A stretch of DNA of 8,623 nt from positions 1-8,623 of the forward strand of contig JAFRYJ010000169.1 in assembly GCA_017437705.1 (NCBI GenBank), read 5' to 3'. Every line of letters starts with the position of its first letter. Position 1 is the first letter of the stretch. The notes below the pieces were generated by a model. It saw only the letters and a list, made by a program, of their open reading frames with translations. It was not told where the DNA came from and made no database searches. Both the position numbers and the translations under genes were made by a program. Below, one piece after another: positions 1 through 7,300 of the stretch. The DNA comes from Lachnospiraceae bacterium (GTDB lineage Bacteria; Bacillota_A; Clostridia; Lachnospirales; Lachnospiraceae).

Positions 1-609
1 CACCCATTCCTGCAGTTTTTCCTTTGTGATCACCGCACCCGTCGGGTTATTGGGGAAGCAGAAATAGATGATATCCGGCATCCTTTCGGGGATCTCCGGC
101 ACAAAGCCGTTTTCCTCCGTACAGGGAAGATAAACGACGTCCCTCCACATACCGGCCGCACCGTCAAAATCCTTCACCCTTCCGGCCATCACGTTGGAGT
201 CCAGATATACAGGGTACACGGGGTCGCAGACGGCCACCGTACAATCCGGTCCGAACAGCTCCTGGATATTTCCGCAGTCGCATTTTGCACCGTCTGAGAT
301 AAAGATCTCATTGGGATCTATATCGCAGCCGCGGCTTCTGAAGTCCTTCTCCGCGATGATCTCCCTCAGGAAGCCGTAGCCGTGGTCCGGTCCGTAGCCC
401 CTGAAGCCTTCAGCCATGCCCATCTCGTCGACGGCATCATGCAGGGCGCGGATAACAGCCGGTATCAGGGGCTGTGTAACGTCGCCTATGCCCAGCCTTA
501 TGATGTCCGCCTCCGGATGCTCTCTCTTAAACTCCGCCACCCTGGATCCGATCCGCGAAAACAGGTAGCTCTCCGGCAGTCTTAAATAGTTGTCATTGAT
601 GCTTATCAT
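1..609 (-). CDS. dapL: LL-diaminopimelate aminotransferase, N-terminal half (3' end beyond the window)
   Basis: This is a PLP-dependent fold-type I aminotransferase that makes LL-2,6-diaminopimelate directly from tetrahydrodipicolinate, with glutamate as amino donor, in the cytoplasm. It feeds lysine and DAP-type peptidoglycan. The 203 visible codons are open to the left edge, about half of the usual ~400 residues. Seen motifs are LGIGDVTQP at residues 39-47, GYGPDHGYGFLRE at 71-83, SDGAKCD at 105-111, DPVYPVY at 129-135 and FPNNPTG at 185-191, whose Asn normally contacts PLP. The LGIGD, GYG and SDGAKCD set is characteristic of DapL rather than of AspC-type enzymes. The Schiff-base lysine is expected downstream and cannot be checked. 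The ATG at 609 follows GGAGGAG with a 6-nt spacer, 18 bp after the gatD stop, so co-transcription with gatD is likely. A related class I/II aminotransferase with another substrate is the main alternative. Confidence 0.9.
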   Translation of the reverse strand, partial: MISINDNYLRLPESYLFSRIGSRVAEFKREHPEADIIRLGIGDVTQPLIPAVIRALHDAVDEMGMAEGFRGYGPDHGYGFLREIIAEKDFRSRGCDIDPNEIFISDGAKCDCGNIQELFGPDCTVAVCDPVYPVYLDSNVMAGRVKDFDGAAGMWRDVVYLPCTEENGFVPEIPERMPDIIYFCFPNNPTGAVITKEKLQEWV

Positions 610-615
610 GTTCTT

Positions 616-622
616 CTCCTCC
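616..622 (-). promoter_or_regulatory. Ribosome binding site of dapL
   Basis: On the minus strand GGAGGAG lies 6 nt before the ATG at 609. It sits inside the 18-bp gap after the gatD stop codon and supports both the dapL start and translation from a shared transcript. Confidence 0.8.
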
Positions 623-627
623 GCCCG

Positions 628-1389
628 TCAGCCCGCGGTCTTTTTCTTCCATCTGCGGCCCAGCACCATTTCCATGGCGGCATCATGGGCCATATTTTCG
701 TATGTATCGTCAAGCTCCGGCAGCTTCACGTCCCCGTATTTCCTCTGCAGAGCGTTTTCGAGGATCATGTCGCAGAATACCGGGTTCTTCGGCAGCACCG
801 GCCCGTGGCTGTAGGTGCCGAAAACGTTTTTGTAATGAACGCCCTCGGTGCCGTCCTTTCCGTTGTTTCCCCCTCCGGAAAGAACCCGGCCCAGGGGGCT
901 TACACCGTCTCCCAGCCACGTCCTGCCGCTGTGATTCTCAAAGCCCACGACCTCCGTCTTTCTGCCATCCGGCAGATCCACCTGAAACGCGTAATTCCCG
1001 ATCATACGCTTCACGTCCCCCACTGTATAAAGGTCCACGGCTCCCAGAAAATCCATTTTCTCGCCGGTGCCCGTCATATAGTAATTCCCCAGCATCTGAT
1101 AACCCCCGCAGATGCAGAGGAAGGTCTTTCCGTCCTCCACGGCCGCCTTTATCTCGGCGCCGTTTCCCGAAGCCAGGTCCTTCAGAAGGAGCTCCTGCTC
1201 GAGATCCTGTCCGCCGCCCACAAAGACGATGTCGCAGTCAGAAAGGTCCGCTCTGTCCCCGATCTTTACCGACACGATCTCCCGGTCTATGCCTCTCCAT
1301 TCCAGTCTTTTGCTCATGCATATGATGTTCCCGATGTCCCCGTAAAGATTCAGCGCATCGGGATACAGATGACATATCTTCAGTTTCAT
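628..1389 (-). CDS. gatD: Lipid II isoglutaminyl synthase, glutamine amidotransferase subunit GatD
   Basis: This 253-residue class I (triad-type) glutamine amidotransferase is the glutaminase half of the MurT/GatD complex. It releases ammonia from glutamine, and MurT uses that ammonia to turn the alpha-carboxyl of D-Glu in lipid II into D-isoglutamine at the inner face of the membrane. No signal peptide or membrane segment is visible. The nucleophile elbow is CICGGYQ with Cys94, the same number as in the Staphylococcus aureus enzyme. The catalytic His is His195 in GTYSHGP. The usual Glu after the His is not apparent, as expected for this family, where MurT is thought to supply the third residue. 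FENHSGRT (150-157) and GGGNNGKDG (172-180) match conserved GatD stretches, and the length is typical. The ATG at 1389 follows GGGAGG with a 6-nt spacer, and murT ends 45 bp upstream. CobB/CobQ-like amidotransferases are related, but the murT neighbour settles the call. Confidence 0.93.
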   Translation of the reverse strand: MKLKICHLYPDALNLYGDIGNIICMSKRLEWRGIDREIVSVKIGDRADLSDCDIVFVGGGQDLEQELLLKDLASGNGAEIKAAVEDGKTFLCICGGYQMLGNYYMTGTGEKMDFLGAVDLYTVGDVKRMIGNYAFQVDLPDGRKTEVVGFENHSGRTWLGDGVSPLGRVLSGGGNNGKDGTEGVHYKNVFGTYSHGPVLPKNPVFCDMILENALQRKYGDVKLPELDDTYENMAHDAAMEMVLGRRWKKKTAG

Positions 1390-1395
1390 ATAATG

Positions 1396-1401
1396 CCTCC
1401 C
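1396..1401 (-). promoter_or_regulatory. Ribosome binding site of gatD
   Basis: GGGAGG on the minus strand sits 6 nt before the ATG at 1389, within the 45-bp murT-gatD gap. The rest of that gap shows no hairpin or T-run that would act as a terminator. Confidence 0.75.
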
Positions 1402-1434
1402 GCCAGTCAGGGTACTGCAATAACTTTTGCCGGC

Positions 1435-2805
1435 TTATTCCTGCCAGTACTCGCGGCCGCCCGTGGCCTTTTCGATCTCACTCCTCAGTGCGAGCATGCA
1501 GGTGTAATTCGGAAGTATGTAAACGGGCCGCGTGCAGCCTTCGATCACTTTTACCAGCACCGCCATATCCTTTTCCATGGATATGCTATCCTCGGGCACT
1601 CCCGCGTACTTGAGCCTCAGCTGCATGTCCTCGGCCCTTTTGCCGCTGACGGTAACTCTTTTCATGAAGGGATCGTCCCTCAGCTTTTCGAATCCCACAT
1701 CCCATATCCAGGAGATGTCGTGGCCGTCGGCCGTTTCATCATTAAGGCAGAGCACCAGGTCGTGATCCTTCCCGATGCCGGTCACGTGATCCAGCGCCAG
1801 GTCGCATCCCGTGGGGTTCTTGACAAGTATCATCACGGTGCCGGCGCTGCCCAGGTCGAAGCTTTCCATCCTGCCGAAGGCTGCCTCCTGGCCCTCCTCC
1901 GCCGCCAGCACGTCTTCTGCCGGCACGCCCGCCGCATCACAGGCACACGCCGCCGCGCAGGCGTTGTAGATGTTGTAAATGGCCGGCAGCGCTATCTGCG
2001 CCCTGTATGTCCTGCCGTCGATCATCAGGTCCACGACAGACCCCTCCGCATCGGCCTTTCCGATAGCCGTTACATGAACATCGGCATCAGGACGGCTGTA
2101 ACCGCAGGAAGGGCACCGGAACCCGCCGAGATGGGCGTATGTATGATAGGAATAGCTGTACTCCGCACCGCAGTGTATGCAGTACTTCGCATCGGATATG
2201 TCCCTGTCCTCCTGGCTGCCCCAGGGCACGTCGATGCCGTAAAACCGCGTGCGCCCCGGTGCATCGTCCGCCAGTGATGCCGTCAGGGAGCAGTCCGCAT
2301 TCAGGCATACGATGCTGTCTCCGCAGCTTTTTATCCCTGTCCTGATGCTTTCCAGCGTGTTTGTCACTTCCCCGTAGCGGTCCAGCTGGTCCCTGAAAAG
2401 GTTGGTCACAACTATGACTTTAGGAGATATTAAAGGCACCACATGCTTCAGTGCGCCTTCATCACATTCGATGACCGCATGATCCGCCTTCGGCCTTCCC
2501 CGGAAGTCCCTGTTGCAGGCCAGCGTCGAGATCACGCCCGGCAGAAGGTTCGCACCGGAGCTGTTGGTGACGCATTTCCCGCCCCCGGCAGCCACGGCCC
2601 TGCTGATGATGGCCGACGTCGTCGTCTTGCCGTTGGTACCGGTTACGACGATGATGTCCATGCCCTCGGATACCTCTTTCAGTATGTTTTTATCCAGAGC
2701 CCCGGCAACGCGTCCCGGCAGGGTGGTCCCGCCGCGGCCCGCGATGTGCATCAGGCCCCGGAAAAACTTGCAGGCGGCAACAGCCGCCATTGCTTTTATC
2801 TTCAT
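1435..2805 (-). CDS. murT: Lipid II isoglutaminyl synthase, Mur ligase-like subunit MurT
   Basis: This 456-residue ATP-dependent Mur ligase-family protein is the synthase half of the MurT/GatD complex. It activates the D-Glu carboxylate of lipid II with ATP and couples it to ammonia from GatD. The ATP P-loop TGTNGKTTT is at residues 55-63. The central Mur domain carries an inserted four-cysteine zinc-ribbon-like element (C209xxC212 and C231xxC234), as is typical of MurT. The C-terminal DUF1727 domain starts near residue 315 with VKNPTG at 328-333. It holds NDETADGHDISWIWD at 355-369, where Asp363 lines up with the Asp thought to complete the GatD Cys-His triad. I chose ATG 2805 because GGAGAGG lies 4 nt upstream and homology begins there. 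The reading frame stays open upstream to about 2991, but that part overlaps gltD and encodes unrelated Arg/Ala-rich sequence. MurC, MurE, MurF and FolC lack the Cys insert and DUF1727. The gene ends with TAA. Confidence 0.94.
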   Translation of the reverse strand: MKIKAMAAVAACKFFRGLMHIAGRGGTTLPGRVAGALDKNILKEVSEGMDIIVVTGTNGKTTTSAIISRAVAAGGGKCVTNSSGANLLPGVISTLACNRDFRGRPKADHAVIECDEGALKHVVPLISPKVIVVTNLFRDQLDRYGEVTNTLESIRTGIKSCGDSIVCLNADCSLTASLADDAPGRTRFYGIDVPWGSQEDRDISDAKYCIHCGAEYSYSYHTYAHLGGFRCPSCGYSRPDADVHVTAIGKADAEGSVVDLMIDGRTYRAQIALPAIYNIYNACAAACACDAAGVPAEDVLAAEEGQEAAFGRMESFDLGSAGTVMILVKNPTGCDLALDHVTGIGKDHDLVLCLNDETADGHDISWIWDVGFEKLRDDPFMKRVTVSGKRAEDMQLRLKYAGVPEDSISMEKDMAVLVKVIEGCTRPVYILPNYTCMLALRSEIEKATGGREYWQE

Positions 2806-2809
2806 ATAT

Positions 2810-2816
2810 CCTCTCC
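2810..2816 (-). promoter_or_regulatory. Ribosome binding site that decides the murT start
   Basis: GGAGAGG on the minus strand lies 4 nt before the ATG at 2805. It argues against the longer upstream frame that would overlap the end of gltD. It lies 6 nt downstream of the 3' arm of the intergenic hairpin and is not itself paired in that stem. Confidence 0.75.
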
Positions 2817-2822
2817 GCTGCA

Positions 2823-2857
2823 TGCACGGGGACTGAATTTTCTTCTGTCCCCGTGCA
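2823..2857 (-). other. Intergenic hairpin between gltD and murT
   Basis: Positions 2823-2833 (tgcacggggac) and 2847-2857 (gtccccgtgca) are perfect 11-bp inverted repeats, with 8 of 11 pairs G-C, around a 13-nt A-rich loop in the transcript sense. The stem lies 21 nt after the gltD stop and 17 nt before the murT ATG. No run of U follows it on the minus strand (the next bases are TGCAGCGG), so it does not look like a classical Rho-independent terminator. It could be an RNA-processing or 3'-end stabilising structure that lets gltBD and murT-gatD-dapL accumulate to different levels, or a weak attenuator. The structure is seen in the sequence; the role is inferred. Confidence 0.6.
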
Positions 2858-2878
2858 GCTGAAGTCCGTTTTGCAGCA

Positions 2879-4363
2879 TTACAGATTCGTATATCCCATA
2901 AGCGCCCTGTCCACCGCCCTGGCCGCATTCCGTCCTTCCGACACTGCCCATACCACCAGCGACTGGCCGCGGCGCATATCGCCTGCCGCATATATCTTTT
3001 TATCCGATGTCACATAACCGTCTTCGCCGGTCACGATCCTTCCCCGTCCGTCTGTTTCTATGCCGAAGCTCTCCGTTACGTACTTTTCGCATCCGATGAA
3101 GCCCGCCGCTATAAGCACCAGCTGAGCCGGCACCGTTTTCTCCGTGCCCTCGACGGGCACCATGGTGATCCGGTCGGTCTTTTCGTTCTTTTCCGGGCTA
3201 AGCGAGATCAGCACCGCCCCGGCAAGATCCCCTTTCTCATCTTTGATGAATTCCTTCACCGTCGTGCAGTATACCCTGGGGTCTTGGCCGAACTTCCAGA
3301 TGGCTTCCTCCTGGCCGTAATCTGTTTTCAACACCTTCGGCCACTCAGGCCAGGGATTCCCGGGAAGCCTTTTCTCCGGGGGCTCCGGCATCATCTCTAT
3401 CTGCGTGATGCTGCCGGCTCCCAGCCTTATGCATGTGCCCACGCAGTCGTTGCCGGTGTCGCCGCCGCCGATAACAAGAACGTCCTTATCCTTTGCGAGC
3501 TCCTCAGGCACCTCTTTAAAGCCGCTGTCAAGAAGCTTTTTCGTCACCCGGCTAAGGAAGTCTACGGCAAAATATATACCGTCGGCATCGCGGCCCGGCA
3601 CCTTTATGTCCCTGGGCTGTGATGCTCCGCAGGCCAGGATCACGCAGTCGTTTTCATCTGTCAGCTTTTCTGAGGGAATGCTCCTGCCGATGTCGGCGTT
3701 CGTAACGAAGCGTATGCCCGCTTCCTTCATGATGCCGATCCTTCTTTCGATGACGGATTTATCCAGCTTCATATTGGGGATGCCGTACATCAGGAGGCCG
3801 CCGGGCCTGTCGCTCCTTTCGTAAACGGTGACCGTATGGCCTCTTCTGTTCAGAAGCTGCGCGGCCGCCAGTCCGGAAGGCCCGCTGCCTACGACAGCCA
3901 CCTTTTTCCCTGTCCTTACAGCAGGGGGCTGCTCTGTTACCAGTCCGTTTTTGAAGGCGTATTCTATGACCGCTTTTTCGTTCTCCCTGGTGGCGACGGG
4001 TTCATCATGCAGCCCGCAGGCGCAGGCCGCCTCGCACAGTGCCGGGCACACCCTGCCGGTGAATTCCGGGAAGCTGTGGGTGATCGAAAGCCTCCTGTAG
4101 GCTTCCTCGTATTTTCCTCGGTATACCAGGTCATTTATCTCCGGTATCAGGTTGTTTAAAGGGCAGCCCGAGACCATTCCGCCGATCTGCACACCCGCCT
4201 GGCAGAAGGGTATGCCGCAGTCCATACACCTGGCCGCCTGCTTCCTCTGTTCACCGTCAGGCAGCATGGCGTGGAACTCGCAGAAGTCCTTTACACGCTC
4301 TTCTTCTTTTTTTACCGGACCGTCTTTTCTATCGTATTCCAAAAAACCTGCCGCTTTGCCCAT
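2879..4363 (-). CDS. gltD: Glutamate synthase [NADPH] small subunit
   Basis: This 494-residue cytoplasmic flavoprotein passes electrons from NADPH through FAD and iron-sulfur clusters to the large subunit GltB for reductive synthesis of glutamate. The N-terminal Fe-S domain has C46xxC49xxxxC54 and C67-Pro, then C106, C110, C114 and C116 in a CPALCEAACAC-like stretch. The FAD Rossmann motif VGSGPSG is at 158-164, and the NAD(P)H motif VIGGGDTGND is at 297-306. The FAD-closing GDMRRGQSLVVWA is at 461-473, with the usual SEGRNAA just after. The length is normal for bacterial GltD. The ATG at 4363 follows AAGGAGG with a good spacer; the frame could begin at TTG 4384, but that TTG lies upstream of the Shine-Dalgarno sequence. 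gltB ends 31 bp upstream, the usual operon arrangement. Related flavin subunits such as NfnB or DPYD-like proteins share the fold, but the adjacent gltB makes GltD secure. Confidence 0.96.
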   Translation of the reverse strand: MGKAAGFLEYDRKDGPVKKEEERVKDFCEFHAMLPDGEQRKQAARCMDCGIPFCQAGVQIGGMVSGCPLNNLIPEINDLVYRGKYEEAYRRLSITHSFPEFTGRVCPALCEAACACGLHDEPVATRENEKAVIEYAFKNGLVTEQPPAVRTGKKVAVVGSGPSGLAAAQLLNRRGHTVTVYERSDRPGGLLMYGIPNMKLDKSVIERRIGIMKEAGIRFVTNADIGRSIPSEKLTDENDCVILACGASQPRDIKVPGRDADGIYFAVDFLSRVTKKLLDSGFKEVPEELAKDKDVLVIGGGDTGNDCVGTCIRLGAGSITQIEMMPEPPEKRLPGNPWPEWPKVLKTDYGQEEAIWKFGQDPRVYCTTVKEFIKDEKGDLAGAVLISLSPEKNEKTDRITMVPVEGTEKTVPAQLVLIAAGFIGCEKYVTESFGIETDGRGRIVTGEDGYVTSDKKIYAAGDMRRGQSLVVWAVSEGRNAARAVDRALMGYTNL

Positions 4364-4368
4364 GATGC

Positions 4369-4375
4369 CCTCCTT
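4369..4375 (-). promoter_or_regulatory. Ribosome binding site of gltD
   Basis: AAGGAGG on the minus strand is 5-6 nt before the ATG at 4363. It fixes the start at ATG 4363 rather than at the upstream TTG at 4384, and it lies inside the 31-bp gltB-gltD gap. Confidence 0.85.
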
Positions 4376-4394
4376 AACTTTCAACGGATATTTC

Positions 4395-7300
4395 CTACAC
4401 CGGGATAAACTCTCTGAAGGCGTTGATCCTGGCCTGACCCGGATCCATGCCTTTGTCCTCGTACTTGGCGATCAGCCTCATCATCTCTCTGTAATCGTAG
4501 GGGATCACCTTCTTGAAGTGAGGTATATAGCTTTCAAAGTCGCTGAGTATCTGTCTGCCCTTTTCAGAACCCGTCCTGTTAACATGCTCCTCTATTATCT
4601 CCTTCAGCCGGCTGATGTCTTCCTTCTGCACCAGGTTCTCCATGCTCACCAGCTGCTTGTTCAGGTTGCGGTAGAGCCTGTTCTCCTCGTCCAATACATA
4701 GGCCACGCCGCCGCTCATGCCCGCTGCAAAGTTCTTGCCCGTGGGCCCCAGGATCACGGCGCATCCGCCGGTCATGTATTCGCATCCGTGCTCGCCGATG
4801 CCCTCGACTACTGCCGTTGCTCCCGAATTCCTTACGCAGAACCTCTCGCCGGCCATGCCAGCGATGTAGGCCTCGCCGGATGTGGCTCCGTACAGCGCCA
4901 CATTGCCTATGATGATGTTTTTCTCCGGATCGTAGCCCGCTTCCTCAGGTGCGTGTACAGCCAGTATACCGCCGGACAGCCCCTTGCCGAAATAGTCGTT
5001 GCTGTCGCCGGTAACGTTCAGCGTCAGGCCTTTGGGTATAAATGCGCCGAAGCTCTGGCCGCCGGACCCTTTGCAGTCCACCGTTATGGTGTCGCCCGGA
5101 AGTCCCTCGGGATGCTGTCTCGTGATCTCCGCTCCCAGGAGCGTTCCGAAGGTCCTGTCCGTGTTCCTTATATCAACCTGTATCCGGCTCTTTCCGCCGC
5201 TCTTCAGCGAACCCTGAATATCCGCGGATGCCAGCAGTACCTTTTCATCGACCGTATTCTGAAGCTTAAAATCGTAAAGATCCTTGTGCCCGATATCGAC
5301 GGGATCCTTCCCGTCAGGCACTCTTCCTATGATGCGGGAGAGATCGATGCTCTTCTCCTTATCAGTAAGCCCGTCCCTCAGCTTCAGGAGATCCGTCCTG
5401 CCTACCAGCTCATCCACGGTCCTTACTCCCAGGCGGCTCATGATCTCACGCAGATGCCTGGCTGTGAATATCATGAAATTCTCCACGTATTCGGGCTTTC
5501 CGGCAAATCTCTTCCTCAGCTCCGGGTTCTGTGTGGCTATACCCATGGGACAGGTGTCCTGATGGCAGGCACGCATCATGATGCATCCGAGAGTGATAAG
5601 GGGCGCCGTGGAAAATCCGAATTCCTCGGCTCCCAGGATCGCGGCTATGGCCACGTCCCTGCCGCTCATCATCTTGCCGTCGGCCTCGATCATAACTCTG
5701 TTTCTAAGCCCGTTTTCAATAAGCGTCTGATGTGTCTCCGCCACGCCCAGCTCCCAGGGCAGGCCCGCATTGTGGATCGAGCTCAAAGGCGCTGCTCCCG
5801 TGCCTCCGTCATATCCGGAGATAAGCACTACCTGGGCTCCGGCTTTGGCGACGCCCGCCGCTATCGTGCCAACGCCCGCCTCGGATACCAGCTTCACGGA
5901 GATACGTGCGTTCTTATTGGCGTTCTTAAGATCGTAGATCAGCTGCGCCAGGTCCTCTATGGAGTAAATGTCGTGATGGGGAGGAGGCGATATCAGGCTC
6001 ACGCCAGGGGTCGAATGCCTGGTCTTTGCGATCCAGGGATAGACCTTTTTGCCGGGGAGATGTCCGCCTTCACCGGGCTTTGCTCCCTGGGCCATCTTGA
6101 TCTGGATCTCCTTGGCGCTTACGAGATACCTGCTGGTGACGCCGAATCTGCCGCTGGCCACCTGCTTGATGGCCGAGCTCCTGTCGGTCTCCGTCCCGGC
6201 CGTTGCCAGCCTTTCGTCGCTTTCTCCGCCTTCACCGCTGTTTGATTTACCCTGCAGATGGTTCATTGCTATGGCCAGCGTCTGATGGGCCTCCTCCGAG
6301 ATCGATCCGTAGGACATGGCTCCTGTCTTGAACCTCTTTACGATGGAGCTTTCGCTTTCCACCTCTTCAAGAGGCACGCCCTCCTCCGGATAATCGAAAT
6401 CCATGATGCTCCGCAGATATCCCGTTTTCGGGCTGTCCACCAGCTCGGTATATTCCCTGTACTTCTCGTAGCTGCCTTCCCTGGCTGCGATCTGCAGACA
6501 GTGCACCGCTCTCGGATCGTACCTGTGATCCTCTCCGGCGCTCCTGTATTTATGCCGTCCCGGAGAGGTGAGCTCCAGGTCAACGGCAAGTCCCAGAGGA
6601 TCAAAGGCTTTGTTGTGCTGTTCCTCCAAAGACCTTGCTATATCATCAAGGCCGGCGCCGCCTACCCGGTTCACCGTGCCTTCGAAGTATTCGTTTATAA
6701 CATCATCCGCGATTCCTATGGCCTCGAAGATCTTGCTGCCCTGATAGGACTGGATCGTGGAGATGCCCATCTTCGATGCTATCTTCACGATGCCGAACAG
6801 TATGGCGTTGTCGTAGTCCTCAACGGCTGCGTAGTAGTCCTTGTCCAGGATATCCTTATCTATAAGCTCCGCGATCGTCGCATGGGCCAGATAGGGATCC
6901 ACGGCTGATGCTCCGTAACCAAGCAGTGCTGCGAAATGATGCACCTCCCTGGGCTCCCCGGACTCCAGGATCAGCGACATGGCCGTGCTCTTCTTCGTCT
7001 CCACCAGATGCTTGTGCACCGCTGCCACTACCAGCAGCGAAGGCAGGGCCACATGGTTCTCGTCCACTCCGCGGTCCGAAAGGATCAGTATGTTTGCCCC
7101 TTCCTTATAAGCCCTGTCCACCTCCACGAACAGATGCTTCAGAACACGTTTCATTGGTGTGCTCCTGAAGAACAGCGTGGACACCTTTGCCACCCTGAAG
7201 CCGTCCTTTTTCAGGTTTTCGATCTTCAGAAGATCCAGGTCCGTAAGAATGGGATTGTTGATCTTCAGCACGTGGCAGTTGCCCGGGCTCTCCTCCAGCA

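Noticed and set aside
1..609. A broken dapL pseudogene
   Set aside because: The frame is open without stops to the edge with all expected motifs in order, so the truncation comes from the window boundary.
685..2277. A 530-codon open frame on the plus strand opposite gatD and murT
   Set aside because: It spans two well-supported genes and their spacer in antisense, with His/Arg/Ala/Val-rich low-meaning sequence. It is best read as a codon-bias shadow.
2823..2857. The gltD-murT hairpin as a Rho-independent terminator
   Set aside because: No run of T follows the stem on the minus strand, and neither does one on the plus strand, so the classical terminator signature is missing. I kept it as a hairpin of unknown role.
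4364..4384. TTG at 4384 as the gltD start, giving seven more residues
   Set aside because: That frame reads through the AAGGAGG ribosome binding site itself. ATG 4363 is correctly spaced from it and matches the usual GltD beginning.
4152..6245. A 697-codon open frame on the plus strand opposite gltB and the start of gltD
   Set aside because: It runs antisense to clear GltB and GltD homology, crosses their gene boundary and shows no recognisable domain. Long antisense open frames are common opposite GC-rich genes because of codon bias.
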